Assembly (NCBI GenBank): GCA_024752435.1
Contig: CP103024.1
Coordinates: 1,240,001-1,304,000 of the forward strand
Direction of reading: 5' to 3'
DNA length: 64,000 bases
Source: Allantophomopsis cytisporea
Lineage: Eukaryota > Ascomycota > Leotiomycetes > Phacidiales > Phacidiaceae
The first letter of the stretch is position 1, and the number at the start of each line of letters is the position of its first letter. The translations under genes and the position numbers were made by a program. Below the pieces are notes generated by a model that was not told the DNA's origin, ran no database searches, and saw only the letters and a list, made by a program, of their open reading frames with translations. This document shows positions 23,699 to 35,870 of the stretch, piece after piece.

Positions 23699-24024
23699 AT
23701 GTCAGCTATCGCACCAAGAGCCGCCATGAACATCGCGCAGAAGTCAGGCCTTGGCTCTTCAATCTTGAGCCAAGCAAAGGCTGCGATACGCCACTTCGAG
23801 CCACATCCATATGGACGTTACCCTCAGGCTTTGAAGTCTGCACCAGCGGATTGGACCCGCGTTGGAACAAGATTCAACCGTGCTTTCTTTATGTAAGTTC
23901 TTCCTTTTTACTTTCTATTCCTTTTTTTGTTCAATATACTAATGAGGTGAACAGCTACGTGCCATGGATGGCTGGATTCTTAGGATGGCCTCTGTTGGCT
24001 GAGAAGATGCTTAGACATACTTAA
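23699..24024 (+). CDS. Small predicted membrane protein, 87 aa
   Basis: Exons are 23699-23892 and 23955-24024. The start is ATG 23699, after a CA-rich leader. The N-terminal 30 residues are basic, Ala/Ser-rich and free of acidic residues (MSAIAPRAAMNIAQKSGLGS), which resembles a mitochondrial targeting sequence. The middle has HFEPHPYGRYP and SAPADWTRV. The second exon adds a hydrophobic stretch, YVPWMAGFLGWPLLAEK, probably one membrane span. The size and layout suggest a small inner-membrane protein such as a respiratory accessory subunit. I could not match it to a named one, so the function remains open. The intron placement and intact frame make a real gene likely. Confidence 0.7.
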
Positions 24025-24251
24025 GGGGGAGGATGATGGAGTTTGGGGCATGCTTGGAAAATTTGGAGTTGGAGGGTTCTTTGGCGGTTTTCTACTGGGA
24101 TAGAACTTGGGCATTGCGTTAGATGATTCTTTTATGCATGTGTATATGTGGGTGTACATATATAAATACATAACATGTTGAATATACAGTTATTAATCTG
24201 ACCTTCTTCTTGATAATGTGGAACACTAATGATCCGACTGATGCTGTCAGA

Positions 24252-25529
24252 TTACTCTGGCTTTCGCCCATAAACAACATACCTAGCAATATATTAGCAT
24301 TTGCTATGGGATATCCCAGAGGCACTTACATAGACGTATACGCATGAATATCCTTGTTGCTAATATCCGCCCTGGCTTGCTCGAGCAATTTCTCCACATC
24401 CGCAGGGTCCATACCCAAACCCCTTGTGAAAATAGCCATAGTAATCCCACTCAGTCCATCCATCAGATCCTGATAATACCACAAGCCCAGCTGCTTATGA
24501 TGACGACTTTTAGGCCATGTATTAATAGGCCATGGGAACTGAAGCTCTTGAACATCTTCAAATCCCGCATCAATCATATACTGCTTGTAATTCTGCACAT
24601 GTCCAAGATCCTTCCCTAATGCTTTTGCACCAGCCAGGAAGTGTTCGGAGACACGCCAAAGTGCCGTGTTCCAGAGGGAACCATCTACGCAGCGTGGCGG
24701 GAACGCCGCATCCTGGATCTCGAAGTATCCCCCAGGCGTGCATGACTCGAATGCTTTGCGAAACACGCTGGCCGGGTCTTTGAAGCAGGTGACCATCATA
24801 CGAGCGTGGATGTAGTCAAACTTATGTGAGTATATCCACTCGTCTTCGCAGTCGTCGACTTCGAAGCGGCAATTTGGTGGCGTGTAAAGCGGTTGGATGG
24901 GACTCAGATCTGTGCCGAGGACACTGGCTGAAGGATATTTCTCAGCGAACTCAATCGCCCATATACCGGTCCCAGTCCCGAAGTCTAGAACATTGTGCGG
25001 GCTAGATTTCAGGGGGGCTAGGTGTAAGGCATCGTGGAGGGTGAGTTTGCAGAGATGGTGTTGGAGATCTAGTCTATTCTGCTCTATCTCGTCGTTTGGA
25101 AGAAGATATTTTCCTTCCTTGTACTTGTGATAAGTCCGACCATTTTCTTCGACATTTTCGTAGATGCTGGAATTCACTGATGCAGTGGATGATCTTCACC
25201 TCACTGATCAGCATGCTGCGTTGGGAAGGAAGGCAATGCACTCACACGAAATGCATATCTCCAAGGGCCGAGTCACCATCGTTATCGTCAATCTAAAACC
25301 GTCAAAATCAACCATAATAGCATTAGATGATGAATACCATCAATTCGGGCCAATCTTCATCCACAACTGAGGCTGTATCAGTTTGTGCCAATGTTGGGCT
25401 GGGAGGCTCTGCCACAATTGAGTTTTCAGATTCCTCTGCAGTAGCTATATCATCGCTCTTATGTTGCGCATTCTGAGTCTCATGAGTCTGAAGTAACTCA
25501 TTCGTTGTATCCATCGCTGCGTCTCCCAT
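24252..25529 (-). CDS. SAM-dependent methyltransferase, LaeA/UMTA-like, 377 aa
   Basis: Class I methyltransferase. Exons from the right are 25338-25529, 25246-25292, 24330-25193 and 24252-24282. The final 31-nt exon restores the conserved ending VVYGRKPE; without it the frame would stop artificially. The N-terminal about 75 residues are acidic and variable. The family core begins with SSIYENVEENGRTYH and KEGKYLLPND. Motif I is VLDFGTGTGIWAIEFAE. Then come GTDLSPIQP (motif post-I), VDDCEDEW, YIHARMM and PGGYFEIQD. Members act in secondary-metabolite or developmental regulation, and most have no known substrate. No biosynthetic backbone genes are nearby, so a cluster-specific role is not supported. 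The start at 25529 could instead be Met6 at 25514. Confidence 0.87.
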
Positions 25530-27027
25530 AAGGTCTTTTGTACAGGTTCTTGAATGTTCAAGAAGATGGTATAGAAGGCTTTGATGAAAGCAATTGAAAG
25601 ATAAAGTGAAGCATTGCTTGTACTTACCTACGGATGATAATTTACTTACGTGATCGGAGACGATAAGGACCATAGAGGTACTTCCACAATTGACAGGCCC
25701 AGGAGCACAACCTCGATTTGTAGAGTCTCACAAACTGCAACGTGTTGGCATGCAATCCTTGGACCTCGTGCTCCGTACCCTGCTCCTGCATGCTGCTTGT
25801 TTGGCGGGTAATAGATAAGTCGGCCGAGGTATGTTTGAGAAGCCGAATTATCATCTGCAGAGGAGCATCCAGTTCTTGAGAGCTCTTGATCATCAAGAAC
25901 AATATTTATATCTTGTTATCGAACGTATTCTTGCCATGAACGGGACTGATGGAAATCAGCAAATGATGACAAGGGTCAAGATTGCCTAAGTTGCCCAGGT
26001 AACACGCATACCGTTGGCCGGGAACATCTCGAGAGGAGAAACTGCTACACGGCGAATAATCGATCCATAGCTCAGAGGCGATCTTTTTATGCTGAAGAAT
26101 AAATACTCAATCAGAGTGCGCGAACGTCGAAGAGATTCGTACTTGGCTTTGTTCGTCGTTAGTTTTGCAAACGCAAGGGTATTTCTCATGCATACATATG
26201 TACAAATAATGTATGTACATTTTGTCGATCTTGTCATAGACAGGGCTCGTGATAGGACTGCTGTCTGTAGTGTTGCCGTAGAGATCTATTCCCTTCACCT
26301 TGTGTCAACGCCAGTGACACTGTTAATTTGTCTAAGGTGGCTCAAACGTTGATAGTTTGTAGAACGATGTGGACTTGCAGAACGTGAACAACTTATCATT
26401 AAACTTCAGCTGGTTGACACTTTGAATGTACAGGTCTACCGAATACATACATGATGATTACTAGCAGCATCGGTTTCCGACCCGCATTAATGTTGATTGG
26501 AGAAGTATGCAGGAGAGAATCGAGCAGAGTATGATACATACTGAATCCATGAGACTCTTTGTCACATTGAACTGGGCTTAATTCAACTCGTCCCTTCTCA
26601 ACAATGGTTATGCTTTCATTTCCTGTTTATTTATTTTTTCCATCTTTTCTCGTACCTTCAGTCCAGAAATATTAAATTCACCATGACTTTCGACGGAAAA
26701 CTCAAAATATATCATAGAAATGAGAGAAAAAAACGACAAAAGAACCGCTTCAAGGAACAAATAATCTACCACAATCGAAACCATCAATAAGCCGTCACCA
26801 AACACTTAGAATTTTTTCCACTCATATCACAGCTCAATTCTCTCACAACGATCAATCCTAAATCCATCAAAACCACATCCTCATACTCACTCCACAAACT
26901 CCCGGCCCAACCCGGGCAGCGCCAGACCCACCAGAACCCCACCACACCAACGAAAATCTCTAGCACTCAACCCACCCGTCAAAATTCTGACAGATATTAT
27001 AATAAGCTCTGGTTATTCATCAAAATA
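25530..27027. other. Intergenic region upstream of the methyltransferase
   Basis: This 1.5-kb stretch lies between the methyltransferase start and the tRNA. A minus-strand frame at 25642-25902 has no recognisable features and is probably leader or chance. Much of the rest is AT-rich, with T-runs near 26625-26640. No mobile-element remnant was recognised. Confidence 0.45.
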
Positions 27028-27100
27028 GGCCGGGTAGCTCAGTTGGTAGAGCGTCTGCCTAACACGCAGAAGGTCGCGGGTTCAAGCCCCGTCTCGACTA
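27028..27100 (+). tRNA. tRNA-Val (anticodon AAC), no intron
   Basis: The 73-nt cloverleaf folds with anticodon AAC at 27061-27063, in a 7-nt loop closed by TCTGC/GCAGA. The A box is TAGCTCAGTTGG and the B box GGTTCAAGCCC. The D and T arms pair well and the discriminator is A. The acceptor stem has a G1-U72 wobble and a C3-A70 mismatch; a T at position 3 would pair. A run of five T at 27136-27140 can serve as the Pol III terminator. It is probably functional, though the mismatch deserves checking. Confidence 0.9.
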
Positions 27101-27528
27101 CAATTCATCCTTAGATCACCAAGTCTAAAATTTCCTTTTTGCCGATTATCTTGCCCGGCGGCTTTCTTGTTGCTTTGGGAGTGGTGTGCTGAGAGATGGA
27201 CTGAAAAGTGGTATTCCGTGTAGAATGGGGGATTGGCAGGGTATATTTTTAGTGCTTAAGTTACGAGGTGAGGGTTACTTGGTGTTGGCCTAGTCAGAAG
27301 TTAATATTATCAATGGAGGGTTTACTTCAACGCTGGGGAGTATCAAGAGTGCCCATTGATCACAACAAAACAGCTCCCTAGCATGGCGACGAATTGCATT
27401 GCAACATGCAATCGTGACGATTACAGAAAATCTTTTATTTCATGCTACCGCTAAAACTCTACAGTATGACCTTGCTTCACTCCTGATATGACAACTCAAC
27501 CCCATAAGCGGCTTCACCTACCTCATAG
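27101..27528. other. Intergenic region after the tRNA
   Basis: A 428-nt spacer between the tRNA and the 3' end of VPS23. Apart from the T5 run at 27136-27140 nothing specific was seen. Confidence 0.5.
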
Positions 27529-29390
27529 CTAAAACCTCCCATCCTCCAAACCCATCCCCCTCCCAATCTTTGCCACGAGCGCCTTCTTCAAAAACCACTC
27601 TCTAGCCAGGGCGCGCGTCTGCTTCACAAACACTGGCCCACTAACCACGCCCCTCTCGACCGCACGTCCAAGCACAAAAATAGCATCGCCAAGAGCCCGC
27701 TCCTCACTAACGAGCTCGTACAACTGATTCCCAACGGCATTAGGCGCAACCAGAATGTCGTCGACGGCGGGCGGCTTATGGTGCTGCGAGTCGGCGATAA
27801 CGGCGTCAGCGTCATGCAGGGCCTTGTGAAGGATAGCGGTGTTGGAGTCGAGGGTTGATTTAAGGGCATCTATGCTTGCCAGCTCGGATTGCATAGCTTG
27901 TAGCGAAGTGAGCATAGCTGTATTTTGCGCTTGGAGGCCTGGGAGCGAGGACGCTGTTTGGGAGAGGGATTGCTGACGGTGCTGATGGAGGGATCTGGCG
28001 AGTGTGGAGAGGAGCATGTCTTTCTCCGGGTTAGGGGGCACTGGTGGTGCGGGGAGATTGGTCTGTTCCGGCGGGAGAGCAAGCGTAAGGGGTTCGTCGA
28101 GGAGGTCAGGCGGTGGTTGGGGCTTGGGTTGTGGTGGGGGTGCTTGAGGATGTTGCTGTTGCCATTGTTTGGTATTTTGGAGCGGCTGTTGTGGATATTG
28201 CTGTTGATATGGCTGCGGATATGGCTGTGCATATTGGGCGGGAATTTGCTGGGATTGGAGATGTGGGCTGTTATATCGATGTGGAGGTTGGGGGGACTGG
28301 GTATATGATGGCTGTCTTTGGATCTCATCCGGAGTCATTGGACTGACTGGACTATATGCAGATTGAAGACTTTCCTGCTTCTGTGGTTGTGGTTGGGGAG
28401 GGAATGGTGGGACCGAATCATACCGCAAACTACTCTGCCTCTGTGGTTGTACTTGCTGGGCATAACTTGGGCTTTGAGCACTGCTCATGCTACGTTGGAT
28501 ATTGGCGACTGGTCCAGGTAATGGTGGTAGAGGAGGCCCTTCATCGAATCGTCTTTGTGGACTATACACCGAAGGCGACTGTGTTCGTTCTATGATACCA
28601 CCAGGTTTCGGCGGAGGAGGCGGAGGCCTATCTTGACTTGCGTTCGAAGCCACAGAAGCCGGCCGAGCAAGTTCGTTTGGCAAAGGTGGTCGTGGTGGAG
28701 GCACAGACGCTGCAGGTGACGGAGATATAGGTTGCGCATTCTGTGGCGGTTTCGCAATCACTGGTGGTTCTTTTGCGAACACATCTCGTAATATAGCGAG
28801 GAAGTCGAGCAAGTTTGATTTCTAGTAGCAAATTTTGAGCCTCAAGAACTATATCATGATTTGGAAGTAGGCTTGTTATACTTACATCCATATAGTCTGG
28901 CCAGCCCGCAAGATATGGATGATATATCTTGCCCTGGGGATCTACATGCTGACCGGCCCTCACCATCATACCCTCAACGGGTGTCACATATACCAATGGT
29001 GCTTCGCGCGGATAGGCGTGAGGTATCCATATTGACACGGGGAATCTGTAAGTTGTCCCTCGGAATGCGACAGGTAGAGTACCGCTCAAGTGAAGTAATA
29101 AAGCAGATGTACCATTCTCGTATGCTGATCGAATTGATTAGTCAAATCTCAAAGTGGTTTGGTTATGTATATGCCCGCTATTATTTACTTACTATGTACA
29201 TCTGTTCTGGGCGACAAAGAGGAGTAATGCGATAAGGCCTGGGCTACATCGTTATATGTTCTATTTACATCATGATATTCCTAGTAGTTGATTAGTGTCA
29301 TCGATACAAAGTGGAAAGATTGATCATAATACATACGCTTGTGAGCACACTATATAGCCAATTCAAGATGCGTTGTGGTACAGCTGCCAT
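27529..29390 (-). CDS. VPS23: ESCRT-I subunit Vps23/Tsg101-like, 557 aa
   Basis: Component of ESCRT-I, which sorts ubiquitinated cargo into multivesicular bodies at endosomes. Exons from the right: 29337-29390, 29193-29280, 28886-29124, 27529-28821. Residues about 15-150 form a UEV domain (inactive E2 fold), with TALLLHLSGTLPV-like and IWIPHAYPREAPLVYVTP segments and HVDPQGKIYHPYL. There is no catalytic Cys, as expected. Residues about 165-380 are a Pro/Gln-rich linker. A coiled coil follows, then the steadiness box near the C-terminus (AIFVLGRAVERGVVS and WFLKKALVAKIG). All expected domains are present and the length is ordinary for filamentous fungi. In fungi Vps23 also feeds the pH-sensing Pal/Rim pathway (established knowledge). 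Confidence 0.93.
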
Positions 29391-30466
29391 GTTGAGAGAA
29401 GGGTGCTTGAGCTCTCTCTCTCTCCAATGAAGCTATCCAACAACTGCCTCGCTGCACCAGTACCATGACGGAAGGTAGCTCTAGTGTCAAGAAAGCGGTC
29501 AGGAACACGGCCGCAAAGCTCCGACTTCAAGGCACTAGCTACGGCATACTTGTCCACCATAAGGTACCACCCAGAATATCAAAGTAGCACGTGCTCGGGA
29601 AGATGGAGACCTTACCGCCTCATAGTTGCCTTAACCGGCGGGGATAAGGTTATCTGTGTACAAGGTTTGCACCGTCGCTCGTACCTACATGAACATCAAG
29701 CCTCGAGGAGAAAGAATTGGACTCTATCCGTGTATATCTCCGCATTTGGATTCGAAGCATGAGTGGGTAGGAGAAAGGAGGAGACGGACATATGGAAGAC
29801 TCAGTCAGATTCAAACTCAGACTCAGACCGTCATGGATAGGCAATGGGATACCAAGTCAGCAACAGCGTCGATTTCAATATCAGCATTACCATCGATGTC
29901 GGATTAATCGGATCAATCGGAGGACTTGATGACTATTCTCATTGGTGCGCATGACATATTACACCTGCTTAAGGTATATGGTCTGATTCTATTGTAAAGA
30001 CTTCCTCATTCACATCATATCACCCTGTCACACCTCATGATCTGACAATGACCGTTGAGTTGTCCCGTTGTCCGGCTCTCTTCGGCACTTTCTAAGCAAG
30101 GAATATGAAGTCTACCAACTACTATCGATGACGAATTAAGTCTGGGTCCCGCTACCAATTTTAAAAAGTTGCTTGATAATTATCAATCCTTTGACCCCTT
30201 CTTCAAGTGAGTGCGCGCGTGCCCGGAAACGAACAATATGAAACCCCACAGTCCTCCCGCAATTATTGTTCGATCGAACAATCATCATACACTCGAACTT
30301 CTTGCAACAATTTCTTTACCACTTCACGAAAAATTGATTTTTCCCACCACCATATTCACAAACGGCTGAGGAGTATCGGACACGATCTGTATACTCCTTG
30401 CGTCTCAAGCATCACAGCTCCTACTACCTGAGAAATACTTTCGAAACAATCCTTCAAAATCGTATT
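29391..30466. other. Divergent intergenic region
   Basis: This 1.08-kb region holds the promoters of VPS23 (minus) and the dioxygenase gene (plus). A GCTCTCTCTCTCTCC tract lies near 29410. Small frames inside are not convincing. No RNA gene was seen. Confidence 0.5.
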
Positions 30467-31995
30467 ATGTTTCCTCCAATCCCCGATGTTGCCGATTATG
30501 GAATTTCACCTGAAAATGGCTTTCTTCCATGTCACTTGCCACTCGAGCGATTGCCAGATCCCTACTATAACAAGTGGGAAGCCATCATTGCGAACCTTCA
30601 AGGTTTGATTTTGACCCGACGTCTTCGTGGTGTCATCGATCGTTTGCCAGTCTTGTCGACAGCCGGTCTGGAACATGATGCGGAATGGCGACGGGCTTAT
30701 TCGATGTTGTCCTTCATGGTCCATGGCTATATGTGGAGTGGTGACGAACCAGCAGATGTATGTATTTATCTATCTCTCTTACTACTGGAATATGACTGAC
30801 ATCGCCACAGCGCATACCACCCTCGATCTCCATCCCATACTTGACCATATCCAAATACCTCGAAGTACCACCGATCGCAACGTATGCAGCAGTGTGCTTG
30901 TGGAATTTCAAGCCTCTGTTCGCCGATGAACACATCGATAACCTCGAGAATCTCTCCACCTTGACAACCTTCACTGGTTCCATCGACGAGTCCTGGTTCT
31001 ACCTCGTCTCTGTAGCAATCGAGGCACGTGGTGGCCCCATCATTCCACTCATGCTGGATGCCATCTACGCAGCCCGAATGGACAATGCGCCGGCGGTAAT
31101 AGCCTGCCTCTGTTCGTTCGCTGAGCGCCTTGACGATCTCGGCACGCTGTTACAGCGCATGCACGAGAGCTGCGATCCGCATGTATTCTACCACCGCATC
31201 CGACCCTTCCTAGCCGGAAGCAAGAACATGGCGGACGCCGGTCTCCCCAACGGTGTGATCTACGATGACGGCACAGGAATCGACAGGTACACACAGTACA
31301 GCGGTGGCAGCAACGCACAGTCTTCTATCATCCAGTTTTTTGATATAATTCTCGGCATTGAGCACCGGCCCACCGGAGAGAAGCGCGATCTCACGTCTGA
31401 GAGCGAGCTTGAGGGACTACCGCGCCCACCTAAGCACAACTTCCTCCAGCAGATGCGTAGCTACATGCCTGGCCCGCACCGTCGCTTCCTGGAGGATGTC
31501 GAGTCTGTCGCTAATCTAAGACAGTATGTTGAGAGCCATGCCAGCAACGCAGAGCTGTGCATTGCCTACGAGGCTTGCCTCGCTATGCTTCGCTCCTTCC
31601 GCGACAAGCACATAAGCATTGTCTCACGGTACGTCGTCATCAAGTCGCGCGAGGCCAAGGCCACCTCTGCGCAGCACACTGAGCATGTGCGCCAGAAGAC
31701 AAATCTGGCGACTGGCTCGCACGCTCACAAAGATGACAAAGCTGTCAAGAAGAACCTCAAGGGCACTGGCGGTACTGCGCTTATTCCATTCCTCAAGCAG
31801 GCGAGAGATGAGACAGGCGAGCCGGCCATCGATGATTGGGCACGCAAGATTATGAATAAGGGTGAGAGAGGGTATGGCAAGTATGATTTCTTCGCTGGAA
31901 AGCAGAATGAAGGCGTTATTGGGAACTTGGGCATTGCGGGCTTGGCAGGCAGCTGGTCTATGGACGATAACGAGGGTGGCCTTTGCGTATATTAA
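30467..31995 (+). CDS. BNA2: Indoleamine 2,3-dioxygenase, 491 aa
   Basis: Haem enzyme that opens the indole ring of L-tryptophan to N-formylkynurenine, first step of the kynurenine route to NAD. Exons are 30467-30757 and 30811-31995, with a phase-0 intron. Family landmarks: YGISPENGFLP near the N-terminus, YLTISKYLEVPP, then FTGSIDESWFYLV, GGSNAQSSIIQFFD and the MPGPHRRFLEDV signature. His364 (KHISIV) is the expected proximal haem ligand. The C-terminal extension after the core carries GTGGTALIPFLKQARDET, the conserved loop over the active site. The length is slightly above the mammalian enzyme, usual for fungi. Pezizomycotina often have several IDO paralogues, so assignment to the BNA2 function is inferred. 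Confidence 0.93.
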
Positions 31996-32297
31996 GGAGT
32001 TGGATGGATTTGTAGATTGAAGATGTGGCGGCTGTGCCTTGGTTACAGGTATCATCATGGATATGGGTTTGTGGGAGTGGCTCTGTCCACTATTAGTTTA
32101 GATCTAGATATTTCACAGCTAAGGCTACTTGTCACGCTCAATCAAAGAGTATTCATATCACAACTGAAGTCCAAATATAACAGAGAAGGGGGTATATTAT
32201 TCCAGTACCAAGCCTAGCCTAGCCTAACCTAACCAGCCGTAAAATTAACGCTCATCTGAACCATCATTCAGCCGTAATCCCATATATTTCATCCCAT
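31996..32297. other. Intergenic region, convergent 3' ends
   Basis: A 302-nt spacer between convergent genes. The short direct repeat CCTAGCCTAGCCTAACCTAACC occurs around 32212-32233. Nothing else was seen. Confidence 0.5.
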
Positions 32298-32903
32298 TTA
32301 AGCATTCTGCTTTTGGATATCCGCCTCAGCACTACGCTGCTGCGTCTTGCCGGCATCATGCTGATCCTGGAACTTAGCCTGCTCAGCACGATTACCAGTA
32401 AGGCCAGCAACGGCCCCACCAACAGCACCCTGCGCACGATTCGCAATGCCCGCGCCAAAATCATTCACCTGGCCCTTAGCCTCCTGGCCCTTGCCAGCGG
32501 CGTTCTGCTCTTCACCCTCACGCTTAAGTCCCTGCAGAAACCGTCAGCCTCATAATCCTCACTTCCACTGCACTAAACCGGCAGTGGGTGGGCTGGGAGC
32601 GTAACATACCTCGGCTCCAACGAGTCCGCCAACAGCGCTCTTCGCACTGCCTACTGTCTGGTTCCATGCGCCCTCCTGTCGTGCTGGGTCGTCCTTGGTG
32701 ACGGCGCCTGACGATGATACGCTCACTGGTCCGACCTTGCCTACGGCGTGGGAGGCGTCGTGCTCGAGCTCGGCTTTCTCTTGCTTGGCTTGTCCGGCGT
32801 TCTGGTCTGCGTTGCTGCCGGTTACGCTGCCGAGGAGGGATTGGGCGGCGCCTGTTGCGGAGTCGATGTAGGATTGGAGGGTGGAAGTGTTCTTGTCGGT
32901 CAT
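32298..32903 (-). CDS. CsbD-like / Hmp1-type stress protein, 175 aa
   Basis: Exons from the right are 32610-32903 and 32298-32531 (phase-0 intron). The protein is small, hydrophilic and Ala/Gly/Gln/Asp-rich. Two similar halves have the pattern QTVGSAKSAVGGLVG and NRAQGAVGGAVAGLTG. This is the layout of fungal proteins annotated as mismatched base pair and cruciform DNA recognition protein (Ustilago Hmp1) and of CsbD-like stress proteins. Composition resembles LEA/hydrophilin proteins, so abundance in stationary phase or stress is likely; DNA binding is only by family association. The promoter side has CA/GT-rich tracts typical of strongly expressed genes. Confidence 0.82.
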
Positions 32904-34067
32904 TTTTGCGGTTGTGTGGGGTATTGGTGTTTGTGTTTGTGGGTTTGGTATGGAGTTACTGAGTTGTGAGTTGTTTGTTTGATTGGATGGATTTGATATA
33001 TTGGTAGAGAGTGTATTGAAGTGAAGGAGTCAAGGGTTTATATATTCTTCTGGCACGGAATGTAGTTCAGGCAAAGTGAGTTCATTTCAAGCTTTATGCC
33101 AAGGCAGGGACCTCTATTCTAAGAATGTGACACAGTGCGACTCTGTAGTTCTGAACATTCCTGCTTTAGATGTGTCTATGTGCTTCAGCTGGCGCAACTC
33201 TGCTGGCGATGGCGGGGTGTGGCGGGGTATGGAGGCGTAATATACGTCATCGCCATCATCATGCAGGGGTGTGATTTCGCATGGCATCACTTCACATTCA
33301 CAGCTTCACATGAATCGAAGAGATGAGATTCATCTTGCACATTCTTGGATTTTCTATATTCCACTTATACCGTAACCAAGCCTTTCACTAATCAAATCCC
33401 GAATTTGAACCTGATGGCCATATGGAGTGCCGCCTTTATTGTCAATAATAAACGAACTATCATCTTCAAGACTTTCACCATGCTTGTTAATTGTGCAAGA
33501 GGTAAACCTATAAAGAACTAAGGATTTCTAAGAGAATACCCATCCTTGTTTGTCTCTTCTCATCATCGTCACAACCAGGTCTGTCTATCAGTATGTATGT
33601 ACCGTACTCCCTAGGACACTTGGATGATTGCATTTTGTATTTTCTCACCATTGCCAGGCCATTCAACGTGATATCCCGCGCATCATGTTATCAAACAGGA
33701 TATTGCAAGCGCACAAAACGCCAGTAAGAGTCACAATTGTCGCAGCTATTTATCAATCGATACTGTCATTCTTCGTTGTTGTTGTCATGAAGCAGTAGTC
33801 TTTGTTCATGTGAAGCAGTACAGACAATTGGTTATATACGGAACGGAAAAACACCTCAATAGGAGGCCAGTGTATTATCACAGCTGTATCTTCAAACACA
33901 TGAAACACATGATTTAATGTATTACCATGATATGCATTGCAGTTGCAAACAACCATCGGGTGAAATATATATGTACGGCTATACACAAAGCCATATCTTT
34001 CACAAACGCTGAAAAGTCCACCAAACGCCCAACTCCATATTCATGTCAAAAGTAAGGGCGTGAAAAC
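32904..34067. other. Intergenic region upstream of the CsbD-like gene
   Basis: This 1.16-kb region lies between the CsbD-like gene promoter and the NFS1 3' end. It has a GTTTGTGTTTGTGGG-type tract near 32928-32945 and T/A-rich segments. No ORF or RNA gene could be supported. Confidence 0.5.
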
Positions 34068-35870
34068 CTAGTGCTGACTCCATTCAATGCTATCAAGAGC
34101 AATACCCTCCTGAACCAGTTCCCAAAGCGGACTCAACTCTCTCAAGAAAGAGACACGCTCGGTGACAGCCTTCAAAACATAGTCGATCTCGCTCTCGGTG
34201 GTGAATCTTCCAATTCCGAAACGGATACTGCTGTGGGCGCTCTCGTCACTGCTGCCGAGGGCACGCAAGACGTAGGATGGCTCGAGGGAAGCGGACGTAC
34301 AGGCAGAACCGGAGGACAGAGCGATGTCCTTAAGGGCCATTAGAAGAGACTCTCCTTCGACGTAGGCGAAAGAAACGTTAACACATCCTGGGTAGAAGTG
34401 GTCCTTGTCACCGTTCTGGGTGGTGTGCTCTAATGCAAGGAGCCCTTGCAAAAGTCTATCGGAAAGCTTCTTGATGCGCTTGGTATCGTACTAGTGAAGA
34501 GTTAGCAAAGATCATGAAACGCTAAATTGAGTATTTCTTCTTTTCAAAATATAGAAAATTCATAAACTGTGCTACAGAAGTCAAAGAGTCCTCGACTTGC
34601 GAACAAGGAGAATACTCAGAAAGCCATGCATTTGGAGCATATAATCATAGAGGAGATTTTTGGAAAGGGGGATGATAAAAACTTACAGATAACTCTTGCT
34701 TGGCAATTCTACAAGCCTCACCAAATCCAACAACCAAAGCTGGTGCCAAGGTTCCACTTCGAAGACCACGCTCTTGGCCGCCACCACTAATGAGTGGTTC
34801 AATTCTTACACGGGGGCGTCTTCGCACGTAGCAAGCACCAATACCCTTTGGTCCGTAGATCTTGTGTGAGGAAATTGACATCAAATCAATGTTCATTGCG
34901 TTGACATCCATGTTGATCTTTCCGACAGCCTGAGCAGCATCGGTGTGGAAGAAAACCTTCTTCGACCTGCAAAGCTTTCCGATCTCCTCCAATGGTTGAA
35001 TAACACCAATCTCGTTATTGACAGCCATGATACTGACAAGGGCAGTGTCTGGTCTGATAGCAGCCTTGAGCTCCTCCATATCAATCAAGCCGCTCTTCTG
35101 GACTGGCAAATAGGTGACATCGAACCCTTCATCTTGAAGATGGCGACAACTGTCCAAGACACACTTGTGCTCAGTTTGACTGGTGATGATGTGCTTCTTC
35201 TTGCCGGATCGTCCAAAGAATCTTGCAACACCCTTAACGCTCATGTTATTGCTCTCGGTCGCACCACTGGTGAAGATGATTTCCTTTGGGTCGGCACCGA
35301 TAAGACTAGCAATATGTGCTCTCGCTTCTTCCGTGGCCTTGTCAGTCTCCCATCCGTATGCGTGAGTTCTTGAGTGCGGGTTTCCGTAAAGTCCAGAGTA
35401 GAAAGGAAGCATAGCATCGAGAACGCGAGGATCGAGAGGAGTAGTGGCCTGCATATCAAGATAGATTGGTCTCTCTCCCTCATCCATAACAGTAGCTTGC
35501 TTGAGAACGCCTGTACTGGTTAGCGTGGCGTCCGGATAAAATATATACAAAAAAGAAGAGATAATGTACCGGCCATAGGACTCATCATAGCATCAGCATT
35601 AGCAGCACTACCCATCATAGGTTGCTCTCCTGCAACCTTTCCAGTCTCTTGGAAGAATTTCTTCTGATCAGCTCTAATCGCGGTGTCGATGCTGACTTGA
35701 GCATTGTCCTTCTTGGATTCGGAAACATAGGATCTCTTGGAGATCTTTTGCGCCGATGCAGCAGCAACTCTGGGTAAAGTCGAAGACCTACCCAAAGCCA
35801 CAGCTGACGACGACTGCTTGACGCAGAGGCGTGAAGCCTGTCGTAGTGATGAAGCAGCAATGTTCGACAT
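34068..35870 (-). CDS. NFS1: Mitochondrial cysteine desulfurase Nfs1, 515 aa
   Basis: PLP enzyme that takes sulfur from cysteine for Fe-S cluster assembly and tRNA thiolation. Exons from the right: 35570-35870, 34687-35510, 34068-34490. The first about 60 residues are an Arg/Ser/Ala-rich mitochondrial presequence starting MSNIAASSLRQASRL. The catalytic domain begins at RPIYLDMQATTPLDPRV. Other hallmarks are FTSGATESNN, QTEHKCVLDS, VNNEIGVIQP and HTDAAQAVGK. The PLP-binding lysine is Lys317 in SSHKIYGPKG. The mobile catalytic loop has SSGSACTSASLEPS with Cys439. The end SPLWELVQEGIALDSI is also standard. The protein appears complete and functional. It is divergent from RVS167 across a 727-nt shared upstream region. 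Confidence 0.96.

Noticed and set aside
25642..25902. 86-codon minus-strand frame upstream of the methyltransferase
   Set aside because: No motif, and it cannot be joined convincingly to the methyltransferase; probably leader or chance.
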